Positions 7,290 through 15,636 of a DNA stretch of 18,084 bases are shown in pieces. Origin of the DNA: CAWINH01 sp963837425. Lineage in GTDB: Bacteria > Chloroflexota > Limnocylindria > QHBO01. Position 1 is the first letter of the stretch. Every line of letters begins with the position of its first letter. Both the position numbers and the translations under genes were made by a program. The stretch is from positions 1 to 18,084 of the forward strand of contig CAWINH010000007.1 of NCBI GenBank assembly GCA_963837425.1. The letters are read 5' to 3'. The notes beneath the pieces were generated by a model. That model saw nothing but the letters and a program-made list of their open reading frames with translations, had not been told where the DNA came from and did no database searches.

Positions 7290-8983
7290 CAATCGCAACC
7301 CGTTCGGCGGCGACCTTTCGGCGCGGCTGCGCGCCCACGAGAATCGCGCCCCGGGCGGCATGCCGCCAGATCTCGCCGCCGACCGACGCGGACGCGCCTG
7401 GGCGCCCATCGCGCTGATCGGAGCCGCCGGGCTCGTGGCCGGGGCGGTGCTGGTCGCACTCCTGGTCCAGCCGTCCCGGCCGCCGGCCGGAGAGGGGACC
7501 CCATCGCCGTCCTCGTCCGCCTCGGAGTCCGCGGCCTCGTCCGGCAACCCGGAGATGCTCGTCGCGGTTCCGACCCAGCCGCCGTACACGGGCGCAACGC
7601 CGCAAGCCTGCATGGCTGCCGAGCTGACCGGGACGCTCGTCGTCGACGAGACGGACGGGCTGGCGGTGGAGGATCCATCCCGCCATCGCGAGCGCGTCGT
7701 CTGGCCGTACGGCTATGTCGCGCGCGAATCGAGCGGGGGGCGGCAGCTCCTCGACGCAAGCGGGCATCTCGTGGCCGTCGAGGGCGATCACGTTCACATC
7801 GGCGGAGGGGAAGTCGCGGACGGCGAGTGGGCCGCCTGTCCCGACGACATCGCAGTGATCGGCGCGTCACCGGCCCCGTCGGTGCTGACCGAGGTCACGG
7901 CCATCCCGATGGACGGGCTGCTGCCCGGCGACCGAGTGGTTGCGATGGGCACTCTCGGCGACCGGTGGCTCGCGGTCGGACGGCCGGCGGACGGACTTGG
8001 TCTCTGGGTCCAGCAGACGGGCGAGAGCTGGTACCAGGTCAGCGACCAGGAGCCGCCGCCTGCGAACGTGCAAGGGGGGTACACCTTCACCGACCTCGCC
8101 GTCGGCAAGAGTGGCGCAGTGGCGGTCGGCTACTGGTTCCTCGCCGACTCTGAGTTCGGCACGCCGCGCATCGCGTTCACGCAGGGCGACATGCATTGGA
8201 CGATGGCCTTCGGACCGTCGAACCCGGCGATCGGCGAATGCGGCTTGATCAGCGCCGCCACCGAAACTGACTCGGGGTGGGTTGCCGTCGGCGGCCTGTG
8301 CGGCGCGACCGGCGAGGCGGGCGCTGCGGCGGCGTGGATCTCGGCCAACGGGACGCAGTGGTCGGAAGTGCCGATTCCCGGCCTGACAGCCGCGAGCGAC
8401 GTGGCGCGAGGACCCGACCGCGTGGTTGCCGCCGGCGGCGCGCCGAACGGCACCGGAGCGGCGACGGCCGTCTCGTTTGACGGGGGAGGCACCTGGCAGA
8501 GCGCCGCTCTCGACACGCCACTCAGCGAGATCGTGTCGATCGCCTTCCACTCCGGCCTCTACGTGGCTGCCGGATCCATCGGGGACGCGAACGCTGCCAC
8601 GGCATCCGATCCGGCGATCTGGGTGTCCACCGACGGCCTGGCCTGGGAGCTCGCATACCGCGGCGGGGCAACGCACAGCATCGGGGGACTGATCGAGATG
8701 GCCGACCAGGTCGTCGCGGTCGGCGGGCAGTTCCCGTCGTCGGCGTGGGCACCCGACCAGGGAGGCCAGCCGCTCGCCGATACGGTCGAGGTGTGGACCT
8801 CGACCGACGGCCGGACCTGGGATGGACCGCGAGTGGCGTATGCGAGCGAAGAGCCGGATGCTCGTGACCGGTGCCACCCTCGACTCCGACGGCAACCTGG
8901 TGATCATCGCGAGCGGTGTACTCGGGGCCGATGCGACCCGCCAGGTCCCGGTGCTGATCGAGGGCCCGATCCTCGGCTCCTGA
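7282..8983 (+). CDS. Single-pass membrane protein with extracytoplasmic domain and BNR-like repeats (putative ECF partner B), frameshifted near the 3' end
   Basis: Same plan as the protein at 4737. Residues 1-40 are cytoplasmic, 41-63 a membrane span, and 66-90 a Ser/Pro linker. A small domain follows with Cys110 and Cys186, containing VVWPYGY and Gly-rich turns. Then come Asp-box-like repeats: LWVQQTGESW (241-250), AWISANGTQW (351-360), AVSFDGGGTW (396-405), IWVSTDGLAW (446-455) and VWTSTDGRTW (504-513). The initial frame loses coding character after about residue 522. The conserved-looking end (LVTGATLDSDGNLVIIASG, ending in GPILGS) is in the next frame and stops at 8981-8983. A single extra base between about 8835 and 8860 explains this. 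In the uncorrected frame the protein would run on to 9240, antisense-like in composition and overlapping hutU. Sequence error is as likely as mutation. Confidence 0.78.
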
Positions 8984-8995
8984 GGCGCTGCGGCG

Positions 8996-9001
8996 TATCA
9001 T
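8996..9001 (+). promoter_or_regulatory. -10 element of hutU (leaderless)
   Basis: TATCAT is followed by exactly six bases and then the hutU ATG at 9008, so transcription would begin on the start codon. No Shine-Dalgarno is visible. Confidence 0.5.
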
Positions 9002-9007
9002 CGGGCC

Positions 9008-10687
9008 ATGACGACGACCGTCCCGAAGTCCGGCCCGCGCACCGTGCGGGCGCCGCGCGGGACGGAGCTGTCCTGCAGGGGATGGCAGCAGGAGGCCGCC
9101 CTCCGGATGCTCATGAACAACCTCGACCCCGAGGTTGCGGAGGATCCCGAGCACCTCATCGTCTACGGCGGCACGGGCCGCGCGGCGCGCAGCTGGGAGG
9201 CATTCGACGCGATCGTCGCCGAGCTCCGCCGGCTGGGTGACGACGAGACGCTCCTCGTTCAGTCCGGCAAGCCAGTAGGCGTCTTCCGCACCACGCGTGA
9301 CGCGCCGCGGGTCCTCATCGCGAACGCGAACCTCGTCCCGCTACTGGGCGACCTGGGAGCAGTTCCGCGAGCTCGAGCGCGCGGGCCTGACGATGTACGG
9401 CCAGATGACCGCCGGGTCATGGATCTACATCGCCACCCAGGGGATCATCCAGGGCACCTACGAGACGTTCGCCGAGGCCGCGCGCCAGCACCACGGCGGG
9501 TCCCTGCGGGGCACGGTCACGCTGACCGCCGGGCTGGGTGGCATGGGCGGCGCCCAGCCGCTGGCGATCACGATGAACGAGGGCGCCTGCCTCGCGATCG
9601 AGGTCGACCCGGCGCGCGCCGAGCGCCGCCATTCCGTCGGCTACGTGGACGAGCTCACGAGCGACCTCGACACCGCGGTCGCGAAGGTCGACGCCTGGCG
9701 CGCCGGCGGCGAGGCTCGGAGCATCGGCCTCATCGCGAACGCCGCCGACGTCGAGCCGGAGCTCGTCCGACGCGGCTGGCACCCAGACCTCGTCACCGAC
9801 CAGACGAGCGCGCACGACCCGCTGAATGGCTACGTCCCGGGAGGCATGAGCCTGGCCGATGCGCTGGCGCTGCGCACCAGCGGCCCCGACGAGTACGTCC
9901 GCCGCTCGATGGCCTCGATGGCCGAGCACGTGCGGGCCATGCTCGACTTCCAGTCATCGGGCTCGGTCGTCTTCGACTACGGGAACAACATCCGCCAGCA
10001 GGCCCAGAGGCGGGTGTTGCGAACGCGTTCGACTTCCCCGGGTTCGTGCCGGCCTTCATCCGTCCGCTCTTCTGCGAGGGAAAGGGACCGTTCCGCTGGG
10101 CCGCCCTGTCCGGCGACCCGGAAGACATCCTGAAGACCGATGCCGCCCTCATGGAGCTCTTCCCCTCCGCCGCCAGCCTGAGCAGATGGCTGCGGCTGGC
10201 CGAGGAGAAGGTCCCGTTCCAGGGTCTCCCGGCCCGGATCTGCTGGCTCGGGTACGGCGAGCGCGCGAAGGCCGGGCTGCGGATCAACGAGATGGTCGCG
10301 TCGGGGGAGCTCGCCGCGCCGATCGTCATCGGCCGCGACCACCTCGACGCGGGCTCCGTTGCCAGCCCCTTCCGCGAGACGGAGGGAATGCGCGACGGGT
10401 CGGACGCGATCGCCGACTGGCCGATCCTCAACGCGCTGCTGAACACGGCCGCCGGCGCGACCTGGGTGTCGTTCCATCACGGGGGTGGGGTGGGGATCGG
10501 CTACAGCCTCCACGCCGGGATGGTGATCGTGGCCGACGGCACGCCGGAGGCCGCAGCGCGCCTCGAGCGAGTGCTGACCACCGACCCGGGGATGGGCGTC
10601 ATCCGTCACGCGGACGCCGGCTACGAGCGCGCCCTCGAGGTAGCTCGTGAGCGCGGGGTTCGGGTGCCGATGCCCTCCGACCGCTGA
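9008..10687 (+). CDS. hutU: Urocanate hydratase, with two compensating frameshifts
   Basis: Converts urocanate to 4-imidazolone-5-propionate using tightly bound NAD+, the second Hut step. The gene reads in three pieces: 9008 to about 9338, about 9339 to 10007, then 10008 to 10687 back in the first frame. The first break follows NANLV, where one extra C in CCC (9337-9339) would restore NLVRYWATWEQF. The second follows NNIRQQAQ, where one missing G near 10007 would restore EAGVANAFDFPGF. Corrected length is about 559 residues, the family norm. Landmarks are LTMYGQMTAGSWIYI, GLGGMGGAQP (about 175-184, NAD binding), Cys412 in LPARICW (where the essential Cys of characterised urocanases is expected), and FHHGGGVGIGYS. 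As given, no full-length enzyme could be made without frameshift correction. Confidence 0.93.
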   Translation: MTTTVPKSGPRTVRAPRGTELSCRGWQQEAALRMLMNNLDPEVAEDPEHLIVYGGTGRAARSWEAFDAIVAELRRLGDDETLLVQSGKPVGVFRTTRDAPRVLIANANLVPLLGDLGAVPRARARGPDDVRPDDRRVMDLHRHPGDHPGHLRDVRRGRAPAPRRVPAGHGHADRRAGWHGRRPAAGDHDERGRLPRDRGRPGARRAPPFRRLRGRAHERPRHRGREGRRLARRRRGSEHRPHRERRRRRAGARPTRLAPRPRHRPDERARPAEWLRPGRHEPGRCAGAAHQRPRRVRPPLDGLDGRARAGHARLPVIGLGRLRLREQHPPAGPEAGVANAFDFPGFVPAFIRPLFCEGKGPFRWAALSGDPEDILKTDAALMELFPSAASLSRWLRLAEEKVPFQGLPARICWLGYGERAKAGLRINEMVASGELAAPIVIGRDHLDAGSVASPFRETEGMRDGSDAIADWPILNALLNTAAGATWVSFHHGGGVGIGYSLHAGMVIVADGTPEAAARLERVLTTDPGMGVIRHADAGYERALEVARERGVRVPMPSDR

Positions 10688-10693
10688 CCGGGC

Positions 10694-11824
10694 TCAGCCC
10701 TCGACGATCCGCACCGAGGTCAACTCCGAGATTCGGCCTGCACCGGCCAGAGCCATCGCGTGGTCCAGCTCGTCGGTCAGGATGTCGAGCACGCGGCCCG
10801 CGCCCGTCTCGCCGGCTACCGCCAGGCCCCACAGGACCGGGCGCCCGATGCCGACCGCGTTCGCTCCCAGGGCCAGTGCCACGAGGGCATCCCCGCCCCG
10901 CCGCACGCCACCGTCCATGAGCACCGGGACTCGCCCGTCCACCGCCTCCACGATGGCCGGCAGGGCGTCGAGGCTGGCGATGGTGCCGTCGAGCTGCCGA
11001 CCTCCATGGTTGCTGACGCAGATGCCGGCCGCACCGTGCTCAACCGCCAGGCGCGCGTCGTCCGGATGGAGGACCCCCTTGACGATGACCGGCAGCCCAA
11101 ACCCGGCAACCCACTCGAGATCCTCCCAGCCCAGTCGGTCCTTGAACTGGACCTCGCCCGCCAACTCCGGCGCGACCCCGGCAGCGGCCTCGATGTTCGG
11201 CAGGCAGATCCCGTCGGGGATCGTGAACCCGACCCGCATGTCGCGCTCCCGGCCGCCCAGGCGCTGGACGTCCACGGTGAGCATCAACGCTTCGTGACCG
11301 CTGGCGACCGCCCGCTCGATCATCGCGCGACGTGCTCCGGGGTCCGCCAGCAGGTAGACCTGGAACCAGCGCGAACCGCCAACCTCTGCCACCTCAGCCA
11401 TGTCGGTCGAGGCCGAGGAGGAGAGCGTGAAGGTGATGCCGCGGGCCGCGGACGCGCGGGCGACGGCCAGCTCTCCGTCCGGGTGCGCCATGCGATTCAG
11501 CGCGGTCGGCGCGATCCAAAGCGGTGTCGGCCAGTGGCGGCCCAGGAGATCGACGCCGGTGTCCACCTCCGAGACGCCGGTCATGACCCGCGGGATGACG
11601 CGGCGCCGCTCGAACGCGGCGCGGTTGTCGGCGAGGGTGCGCTCGTCCCAGGCGCCACCCGCGTAGTAGGCGAGCGGCCCGACGTCGAGCGTGCCGGCAG
11701 CCGCGCGCTCATAGTCGAAGAGATTCACGAGGCCCGCGGTCGCCGCATCCGCCGCGGCGTCCGGGCTCGGAACGGGTGCCGCGGCCACCCGACGCGGAAC
11801 GGGTGGGCGTGGAAGGTACGACAC
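10694..11824 (-). CDS. FMN-dependent alpha-hydroxy-acid oxidase/dehydrogenase (lactate/glycolate oxidase family)
   Basis: A 376-residue TIM-barrel flavoenzyme that oxidises a 2-hydroxy acid to the 2-oxo acid. Family residues visible are Tyr54 in AYYAGGA, Tyr157 in FQVYL, Lys249 in VIVKG, the catalytic SNHGGRQLDG with His273 and Arg276, and the phosphate-binding DGGVRRGGD (304-312). Length matches the family (about 350-390). I chose GTG 11824 because TACGCT on the minus strand (11836-11831) lies six bases before it, matching the leaderless pattern of neighbouring genes. An upstream ATG at 11887 (397 residues) would overlap the divergent SIS gene's start. It converges on hutU with a 6-bp gap. 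The substrate (lactate, glycolate, mandelate or another) cannot be fixed by sequence alone. Confidence 0.92.
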   Translation of the reverse strand: MSYLPRPPVPRRVAAAPVPSPDAAADAATAGLVNLFDYERAAAGTLDVGPLAYYAGGAWDERTLADNRAAFERRRVIPRVMTGVSEVDTGVDLLGRHWPTPLWIAPTALNRMAHPDGELAVARASAARGITFTLSSSASTDMAEVAEVGGSRWFQVYLLADPGARRAMIERAVASGHEALMLTVDVQRLGGRERDMRVGFTIPDGICLPNIEAAAGVAPELAGEVQFKDRLGWEDLEWVAGFGLPVIVKGVLHPDDARLAVEHGAAGICVSNHGGRQLDGTIASLDALPAIVEAVDGRVPVLMDGGVRRGGDALVALALGANAVGIGRPVLWGLAVAGETGAGRVLDILTDELDHAMALAGAGRISELTSVRIVEG

Positions 11825-11830
11825 AGGGAG

Positions 11831-11836
11831 AGCGTA
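11831..11836 (-). promoter_or_regulatory. -10 element of the hydroxy-acid oxidase gene (leaderless)
   Basis: On the minus strand this reads TACGCT, followed by six bases and GTG 11824. It has the same geometry as hutU, PAP2 and the SIS gene. Confidence 0.4.
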
Positions 11837-11873
11837 CACGCGCGACGATGCGGCGGCCGCGGGGCCGGACGCG

Positions 11874-11879
11874 TAGCAT
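11874..11879 (+). promoter_or_regulatory. -10 element of the SIS-ftcD-argS operon (leaderless)
   Basis: TAGCAT lies exactly six bases before the ATG at 11886. No Shine-Dalgarno precedes this start. Confidence 0.45.
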
Positions 11880-11885
11880 GCCCGC

Positions 11886-13049
11886 ATGGCCTTCGACCCG
11901 AACGCCCCGCTGCCCGGTGCCCCGGACCCGTGGGCCGGCTCGGAGATGCCCGAGCGGCGAGCGGGCCCGCCGTACGTGATGACCGAGATGATCGCCGCCG
12001 AGCCCGCCGTTGCCGAGCGGATCGCGGTGCGCGTCCAGGCGCAGCCCGCGGCCGCAATCGTGGTGGAGCGCATCCGATCCGCAGCCGCCGGCGGCCTGCC
12101 GATCCTGGCCACCGGCTGCGGGACGAGCGAGCACGCCGCGATAGCCGTCGCCTCCTTCCTCCGGGACGCCCTGGGCTCGGACTCGTTCGGCATCGGTGCA
12201 ATCGAAGCCTTCGAGCTCGCGCGCCGACCCCCGGCCCGAGGCATGGTGCTCGGCGTCTCGCACGAGGGCGGGACCCAGGCAACGAACGCGGCACTGCAGG
12301 CGGCGCGCGAGGCGGGTGCCGGGACCGCGCTGCTCACGGTGACCGATCGCTCACCGGGCGCCGCGTGCGCCGATGCGGTGGTGACGACCGGGGAGCAGGA
12401 CCAGAGCTGGTGTCACACCGTCGGCTACACCTCGCCCCTGGTTGCCGGTGCGGTCATGGCCGGGATGCTCCGTGGCGAGCCCGTCGACGGGGTCTCGGTG
12501 CGCGCGCTGCTCGACGCCGCGGACCACGCTTCCACCGCGGACGAGATGGCTGCCGCCCTCGCCGACTGTGACCGCCTGCTGACCACCGGCTCGGGCATCG
12601 ACTACGTCGGGGCCCGGGAGCTGGCGCTCAAGGTCGAGGAGGGCGCGCACGTTCCGGCGACCGCACACCAGCTCGAGACGGTCCGCCATGGCCACCTGGC
12701 GGCGGCGAATGAGCACACCGGGCTCGTCCTGCTCCTGACCGATGGCGAGTCGCGCGGGGCCGCGCTCCTCGACCGCGCCCGGGCGGTCCTCCGCTCGGCG
12801 AGGGCGCTGGGCATGCCGGCGGCGGCCATCCTTGCCGCGGACCTCGGTGACGACCTGCCGCTCGAGCTGACGCCGGCCGGACGGGCTGGCGTGCCGCTCA
12901 GCGGGCGGCTGCCCCGCCTCTCCGGTTGCGCGCTGGCGTCCGCCATTCCGCTGCAGCTGCTTGCCGAACGCGTGGCGCGAGCTCGTGGCGTGAACCCGGA
13001 CACCATGGGTCGCGAGGACCCGCGGCAGGCCGCTGCGGCCGAGGCCTGA
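11886..13049 (+). CDS. Tandem SIS-domain sugar isomerase-like protein (GlmS C-terminal/AgaS-like)
   Basis: A 387-residue soluble protein with two SIS (sugar phosphate isomerase) domains. The first (about 55-195) has the phosphosugar-binding ATGCGTSEH near 75-83 and SHEGGT at 125-130. The second (about 220-360) has GSGIDYVGARELALKVEE (235-252) and ETVRHGH (264-270), corresponding to the EFRHGP region of GlmS. MTEMIAAEP (32-40) resembles the start of the GlmS isomerase half, but the glutaminase domain is absent. It is therefore likely a stand-alone aldose/ketose or amino-sugar phosphate isomerase/deaminase. It is the first gene of a + strand operon, 5 bp from ftcD, so it may serve carbon/nitrogen catabolism. 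The substrate is not determined. Confidence 0.88.
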   Translation: MAFDPNAPLPGAPDPWAGSEMPERRAGPPYVMTEMIAAEPAVAERIAVRVQAQPAAAIVVERIRSAAAGGLPILATGCGTSEHAAIAVASFLRDALGSDSFGIGAIEAFELARRPPARGMVLGVSHEGGTQATNAALQAAREAGAGTALLTVTDRSPGAACADAVVTTGEQDQSWCHTVGYTSPLVAGAVMAGMLRGEPVDGVSVRALLDAADHASTADEMAAALADCDRLLTTGSGIDYVGARELALKVEEGAHVPATAHQLETVRHGHLAAANEHTGLVLLLTDGESRGAALLDRARAVLRSARALGMPAAAILAADLGDDLPLELTPAGRAGVPLSGRLPRLSGCALASAIPLQLLAERVARARGVNPDTMGREDPRQAAAAEA

Positions 13050-13054
13050 GGAGC

Positions 13055-13969
13055 GTGGCCAGCCTGATCGAGTGCGTCCCGAACTTTTCCGAGGGGCGGC
13101 GCCCGGAGGTCGTGGAGGAGATCGTTCGCGCCGTGCGCCAGATCGATGGCGTGACGCTCCTCGACTACTCCCGCGACGAGACGCACAACCGGAGCGTCGT
13201 CACCTTCGCGGGAGCTGCCGAGCCGATGGTGCGCGCGGCGACCGCCGTCGTCGGGCGCGCACTGCAGCTCATCGACATGGAGCAGCACGTCGGGGCCCAT
13301 CCGCGCATCGGCGCCGTGGACGTCATCCCCTTCGTCCCGCTGGGGAACACCCGGCTCAGCGAGTGCGTGGACCTGGCGCGCCGCTTCGGCGAGCAGGTCG
13401 CCAAGCTCTTCGACGTCCCGGTCTACCTCTACGGGGAGGCCGCATTGCGCCCCGAGCGTCGCCGGCTGGCGGACGTTCGCCGCGGCCAGTACGAGGGGCT
13501 GAAGGCGGAGATTGGCGTGAACCCCGAGCGCTACCCGGATTACGGCCCACCGCGGATGCATCCGCGGGGCGGGGCGATCGCGGTGGGTGCCCGCAAGCCG
13601 CTCATCGCGTTCAACGTCAACCTCGCCACGGACGACGTCGCGCTCGCGAAGGCAATCGCGCATGCCGTCCGCGAATCGTCGGGCGGGATGCCGGCGGTCC
13701 AGGCCATGGGCGTGCAGCTCGAGAACCCCGGCGAGCGACGCTACGCGCAGGTCAGCATGAACCTCGTCGACTGGGAGCGGACCGGGATTCCGGCCGTCAT
13801 CCGCGAGATCCGGCGCCTGGCGCGCGAAGCGGGGACCGATATCGACCACTGCGAGCTCATCGGCCTGGCGCCGACCGGGGCCCTGCTCGAGGTTGCCGCC
13901 GATGCCCTTGGTCTGCGCGGCTTCTCGCCCGACCAGGCCCTCGAGCTGCGGCTGACCCGCGAACGGTGA
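13055..13969 (+). CDS. ftcD: Glutamate formimidoyltransferase (no cyclodeaminase domain)
   Basis: Transfers the formimino group of N-formimino-L-glutamate to tetrahydrofolate, the last step of one branch of histidine degradation. The 304-residue length corresponds to the formiminotransferase half only; the cyclodeaminase domain of bifunctional FTCD is missing. It starts with LIECVPNFSEGRR, diagnostic of the family. The general-base His82 lies in VGAHPRIGAVDVIPFVPL. Later landmarks are YLYGEAA, MHPRGGAIAVGARKPLIAFN and QVSMNLVDW. I chose GTG 13055 on homology; GGAG is only one base upstream, so initiation probably depends on termination of the SIS gene 5 bp before. Its TGA overlaps the argS GTG. 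A separate cyclodeaminase is not in the window. Confidence 0.94.
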   Translation: MASLIECVPNFSEGRRPEVVEEIVRAVRQIDGVTLLDYSRDETHNRSVVTFAGAAEPMVRAATAVVGRALQLIDMEQHVGAHPRIGAVDVIPFVPLGNTRLSECVDLARRFGEQVAKLFDVPVYLYGEAALRPERRRLADVRRGQYEGLKAEIGVNPERYPDYGPPRMHPRGGAIAVGARKPLIAFNVNLATDDVALAKAIAHAVRESSGGMPAVQAMGVQLENPGERRYAQVSMNLVDWERTGIPAVIREIRRLAREAGTDIDHCELIGLAPTGALLEVAADALGLRGFSPDQALELRLTRER

Positions 13970-15633
13970 GGAGCATCCGGGACGAGCTGCGCGACGCGGT
14001 CGACACAGCGATCGAGCGTGCGGTCGCGAGCGGTGCGCTGAACCCGGCCGATGGAGCGACCCTGCCGGCGGTGTCGATCGAGCGCCCGGCCCGCGCCGAG
14101 CACGGCGACTTCGCGACGAACGCGGCCCTCCAGCTGGCGCCGATCGTGCGGCGCGCCCCGATGCAGATCGCCGATGTGCTGCGCAACGAGCTCGGCACCC
14201 CGCCCGGCGTCGCCGACGTGGTCGTCGCCCCACCCGGCTTCATCAACCTGCGGCTGTCCGAGGCATGGCTCGCCGGACAGGTAGGGCCCATCCGCTCGGC
14301 GGGCGATTCGTTCGGAACCCTCGAGCCTCCCGCAGCACCACGCCGGGTCAACGTCGAGTTCGTCTCCGCCAATCCGACCGGTCCGCTCACGGTGGGGAAC
14401 GCTCGCGGGGCATTCGTCGGTGACCTGCTGAGCCGGGTGCTCGCCGCAGCCGGTCACTACGTCACGCGGGAGTACTACTTCAACGACTTCGGGACGCAGG
14501 TCCGCAACCTCGGACTTTCCGTGCTCGCCCGTCGTCGGGGCGAAGCGATTCCAGACGACGGCTATCACGGCGACTATGTCGCCGACCTGGCGGCCGAGGT
14601 CCCCGATGCGGTGTGGGCCTCCAGCCAGGCGCCGGACGCGGACCCGGGCTGGGTGCTCGGTCGGTGGGCGTCCGAGCGGGTGCGGGCCGGGATCGAGGGC
14701 TCGCTCGCCCGGCTCGGCGTCCATTTCGACGTGTGGAAGGGCGAGGAGTCGCTCCATACCGATGGCTGGGTGAGCCGGGCGGTCGAGGCGCTGCGCGCAT
14801 CGGGCCATGTCTACGAGCAGGACGGGGCCACCTGGTTCCGATCCACCGAGTACGGGGACGACAAGGACCGCGTGATCCTCCGCTCGAACGGCGAGCCGAC
14901 CTATTTCGCCTCGGACATCGGGTATGTCGCCGAGAAGTTCAGCCGCGGGTTCGACGACCTGATCTACGTCTGGGGCGAGGACCATCACGGGACGGTGGCG
15001 CGGGTCCGAAACGCCGCGCAGGCGCTCGGCCACGATCGCGACGCGGTGCAGATGATCCTCATCGCCTGGGTCCGATTCGTGCGCGGCGGGCAGCTCGACT
15101 CGATGTCGAAGCGCTCCGGTGAGTTCGTCTCGCTCGACGAGCTGCTCGCCGAGATCGGCGCGGATGCCGCGCGCTGGTTCTTCGGCTCCCGCGCGGCGAG
15201 CAGCGGGATCGACTTCGACATCGAGCTGGCGAAGAGCCAGTCGGCCGAGAACCCGGTCTACTACGTCCAGTACGCGCACGCGCGCTGCAGCTCGATCCTG
15301 CGGAACGGGATCGAGGCCGGCCTGGCGCCCGATGACGCGGCCGCGGTCGACCTGCTGCGCCATCCCGCAGAGCTGGCGCTGCTGCGCCGGATGGTGGCCC
15401 TCCCCGAGGTCGTGACCGACTCGGCGGAGCGTCGCGAGACGCACGAGCTGACGCGGTTCTGCCTCGAGACGTCCCAGCTCTTCAGCGCGTTCTACCGCGA
15501 CTGTCGGGTCCTGACCGATGACCCTGCCGAGGCCGCCCTCTCCCGCGCGCGGCTGGCCCTCACCGATGCGGCGCGCCAGGTACTCGCCAACGGGCTGGGC
15601 CTGATGGGGATCTCCGCGCCGGACTCGATGTAG
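13966..15633 (+). CDS. argS: Arginyl-tRNA synthetase
   Basis: Charges tRNA-Arg with arginine in the cytoplasm. The 555-residue length is normal for the class I enzyme. Order of domains: an N-terminal additional domain (about 1-110, with EHGDFATNAALQLA and PGFINLRL), the catalytic Rossmann domain (VEFVSANPTGPL then TVGNARG at 142-148), EYYFNDFGTQV, YVWGEDHHGTV, and the MSKRSGEFVSLDELL loop at 380-394. A C-terminal DALR anticodon-binding domain (about 430-555, with YVQYAHARCSSILRN) follows. The usual HVGH is TVGN here, so both histidines are replaced. The loop reads SMSKRS rather than KMSKS, within the normal range for ArgRS. GTG 13966 overlaps the ftcD stop. It ends 3 bp from the convergent amidase. 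Confidence 0.96.
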   Translation: MRSIRDELRDAVDTAIERAVASGALNPADGATLPAVSIERPARAEHGDFATNAALQLAPIVRRAPMQIADVLRNELGTPPGVADVVVAPPGFINLRLSEAWLAGQVGPIRSAGDSFGTLEPPAAPRRVNVEFVSANPTGPLTVGNARGAFVGDLLSRVLAAAGHYVTREYYFNDFGTQVRNLGLSVLARRRGEAIPDDGYHGDYVADLAAEVPDAVWASSQAPDADPGWVLGRWASERVRAGIEGSLARLGVHFDVWKGEESLHTDGWVSRAVEALRASGHVYEQDGATWFRSTEYGDDKDRVILRSNGEPTYFASDIGYVAEKFSRGFDDLIYVWGEDHHGTVARVRNAAQALGHDRDAVQMILIAWVRFVRGGQLDSMSKRSGEFVSLDELLAEIGADAARWFFGSRAASSGIDFDIELAKSQSAENPVYYVQYAHARCSSILRNGIEAGLAPDDAAAVDLLRHPAELALLRRMVALPEVVTDSAERRETHELTRFCLETSQLFSAFYRDCRVLTDDPAEAALSRARLALTDAARQVLANGLGLMGISAPDSM

Positions 15634-15636
15634 GCG

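Noticed and set aside
8984..9240. Continuation of sensor B in its first frame to 9240
   Set aside because: The sequence after residue 522 loses all propeller character and overlaps hutU; the true end is in another frame at 8983.
12602..15444. Long minus-strand open frames (543 and 567 codons) opposite SIS, ftcD and argS
   Set aside because: Antisense shadows caused by high GC3; the plus-strand genes have clear family motifs throughout and these frames have none.
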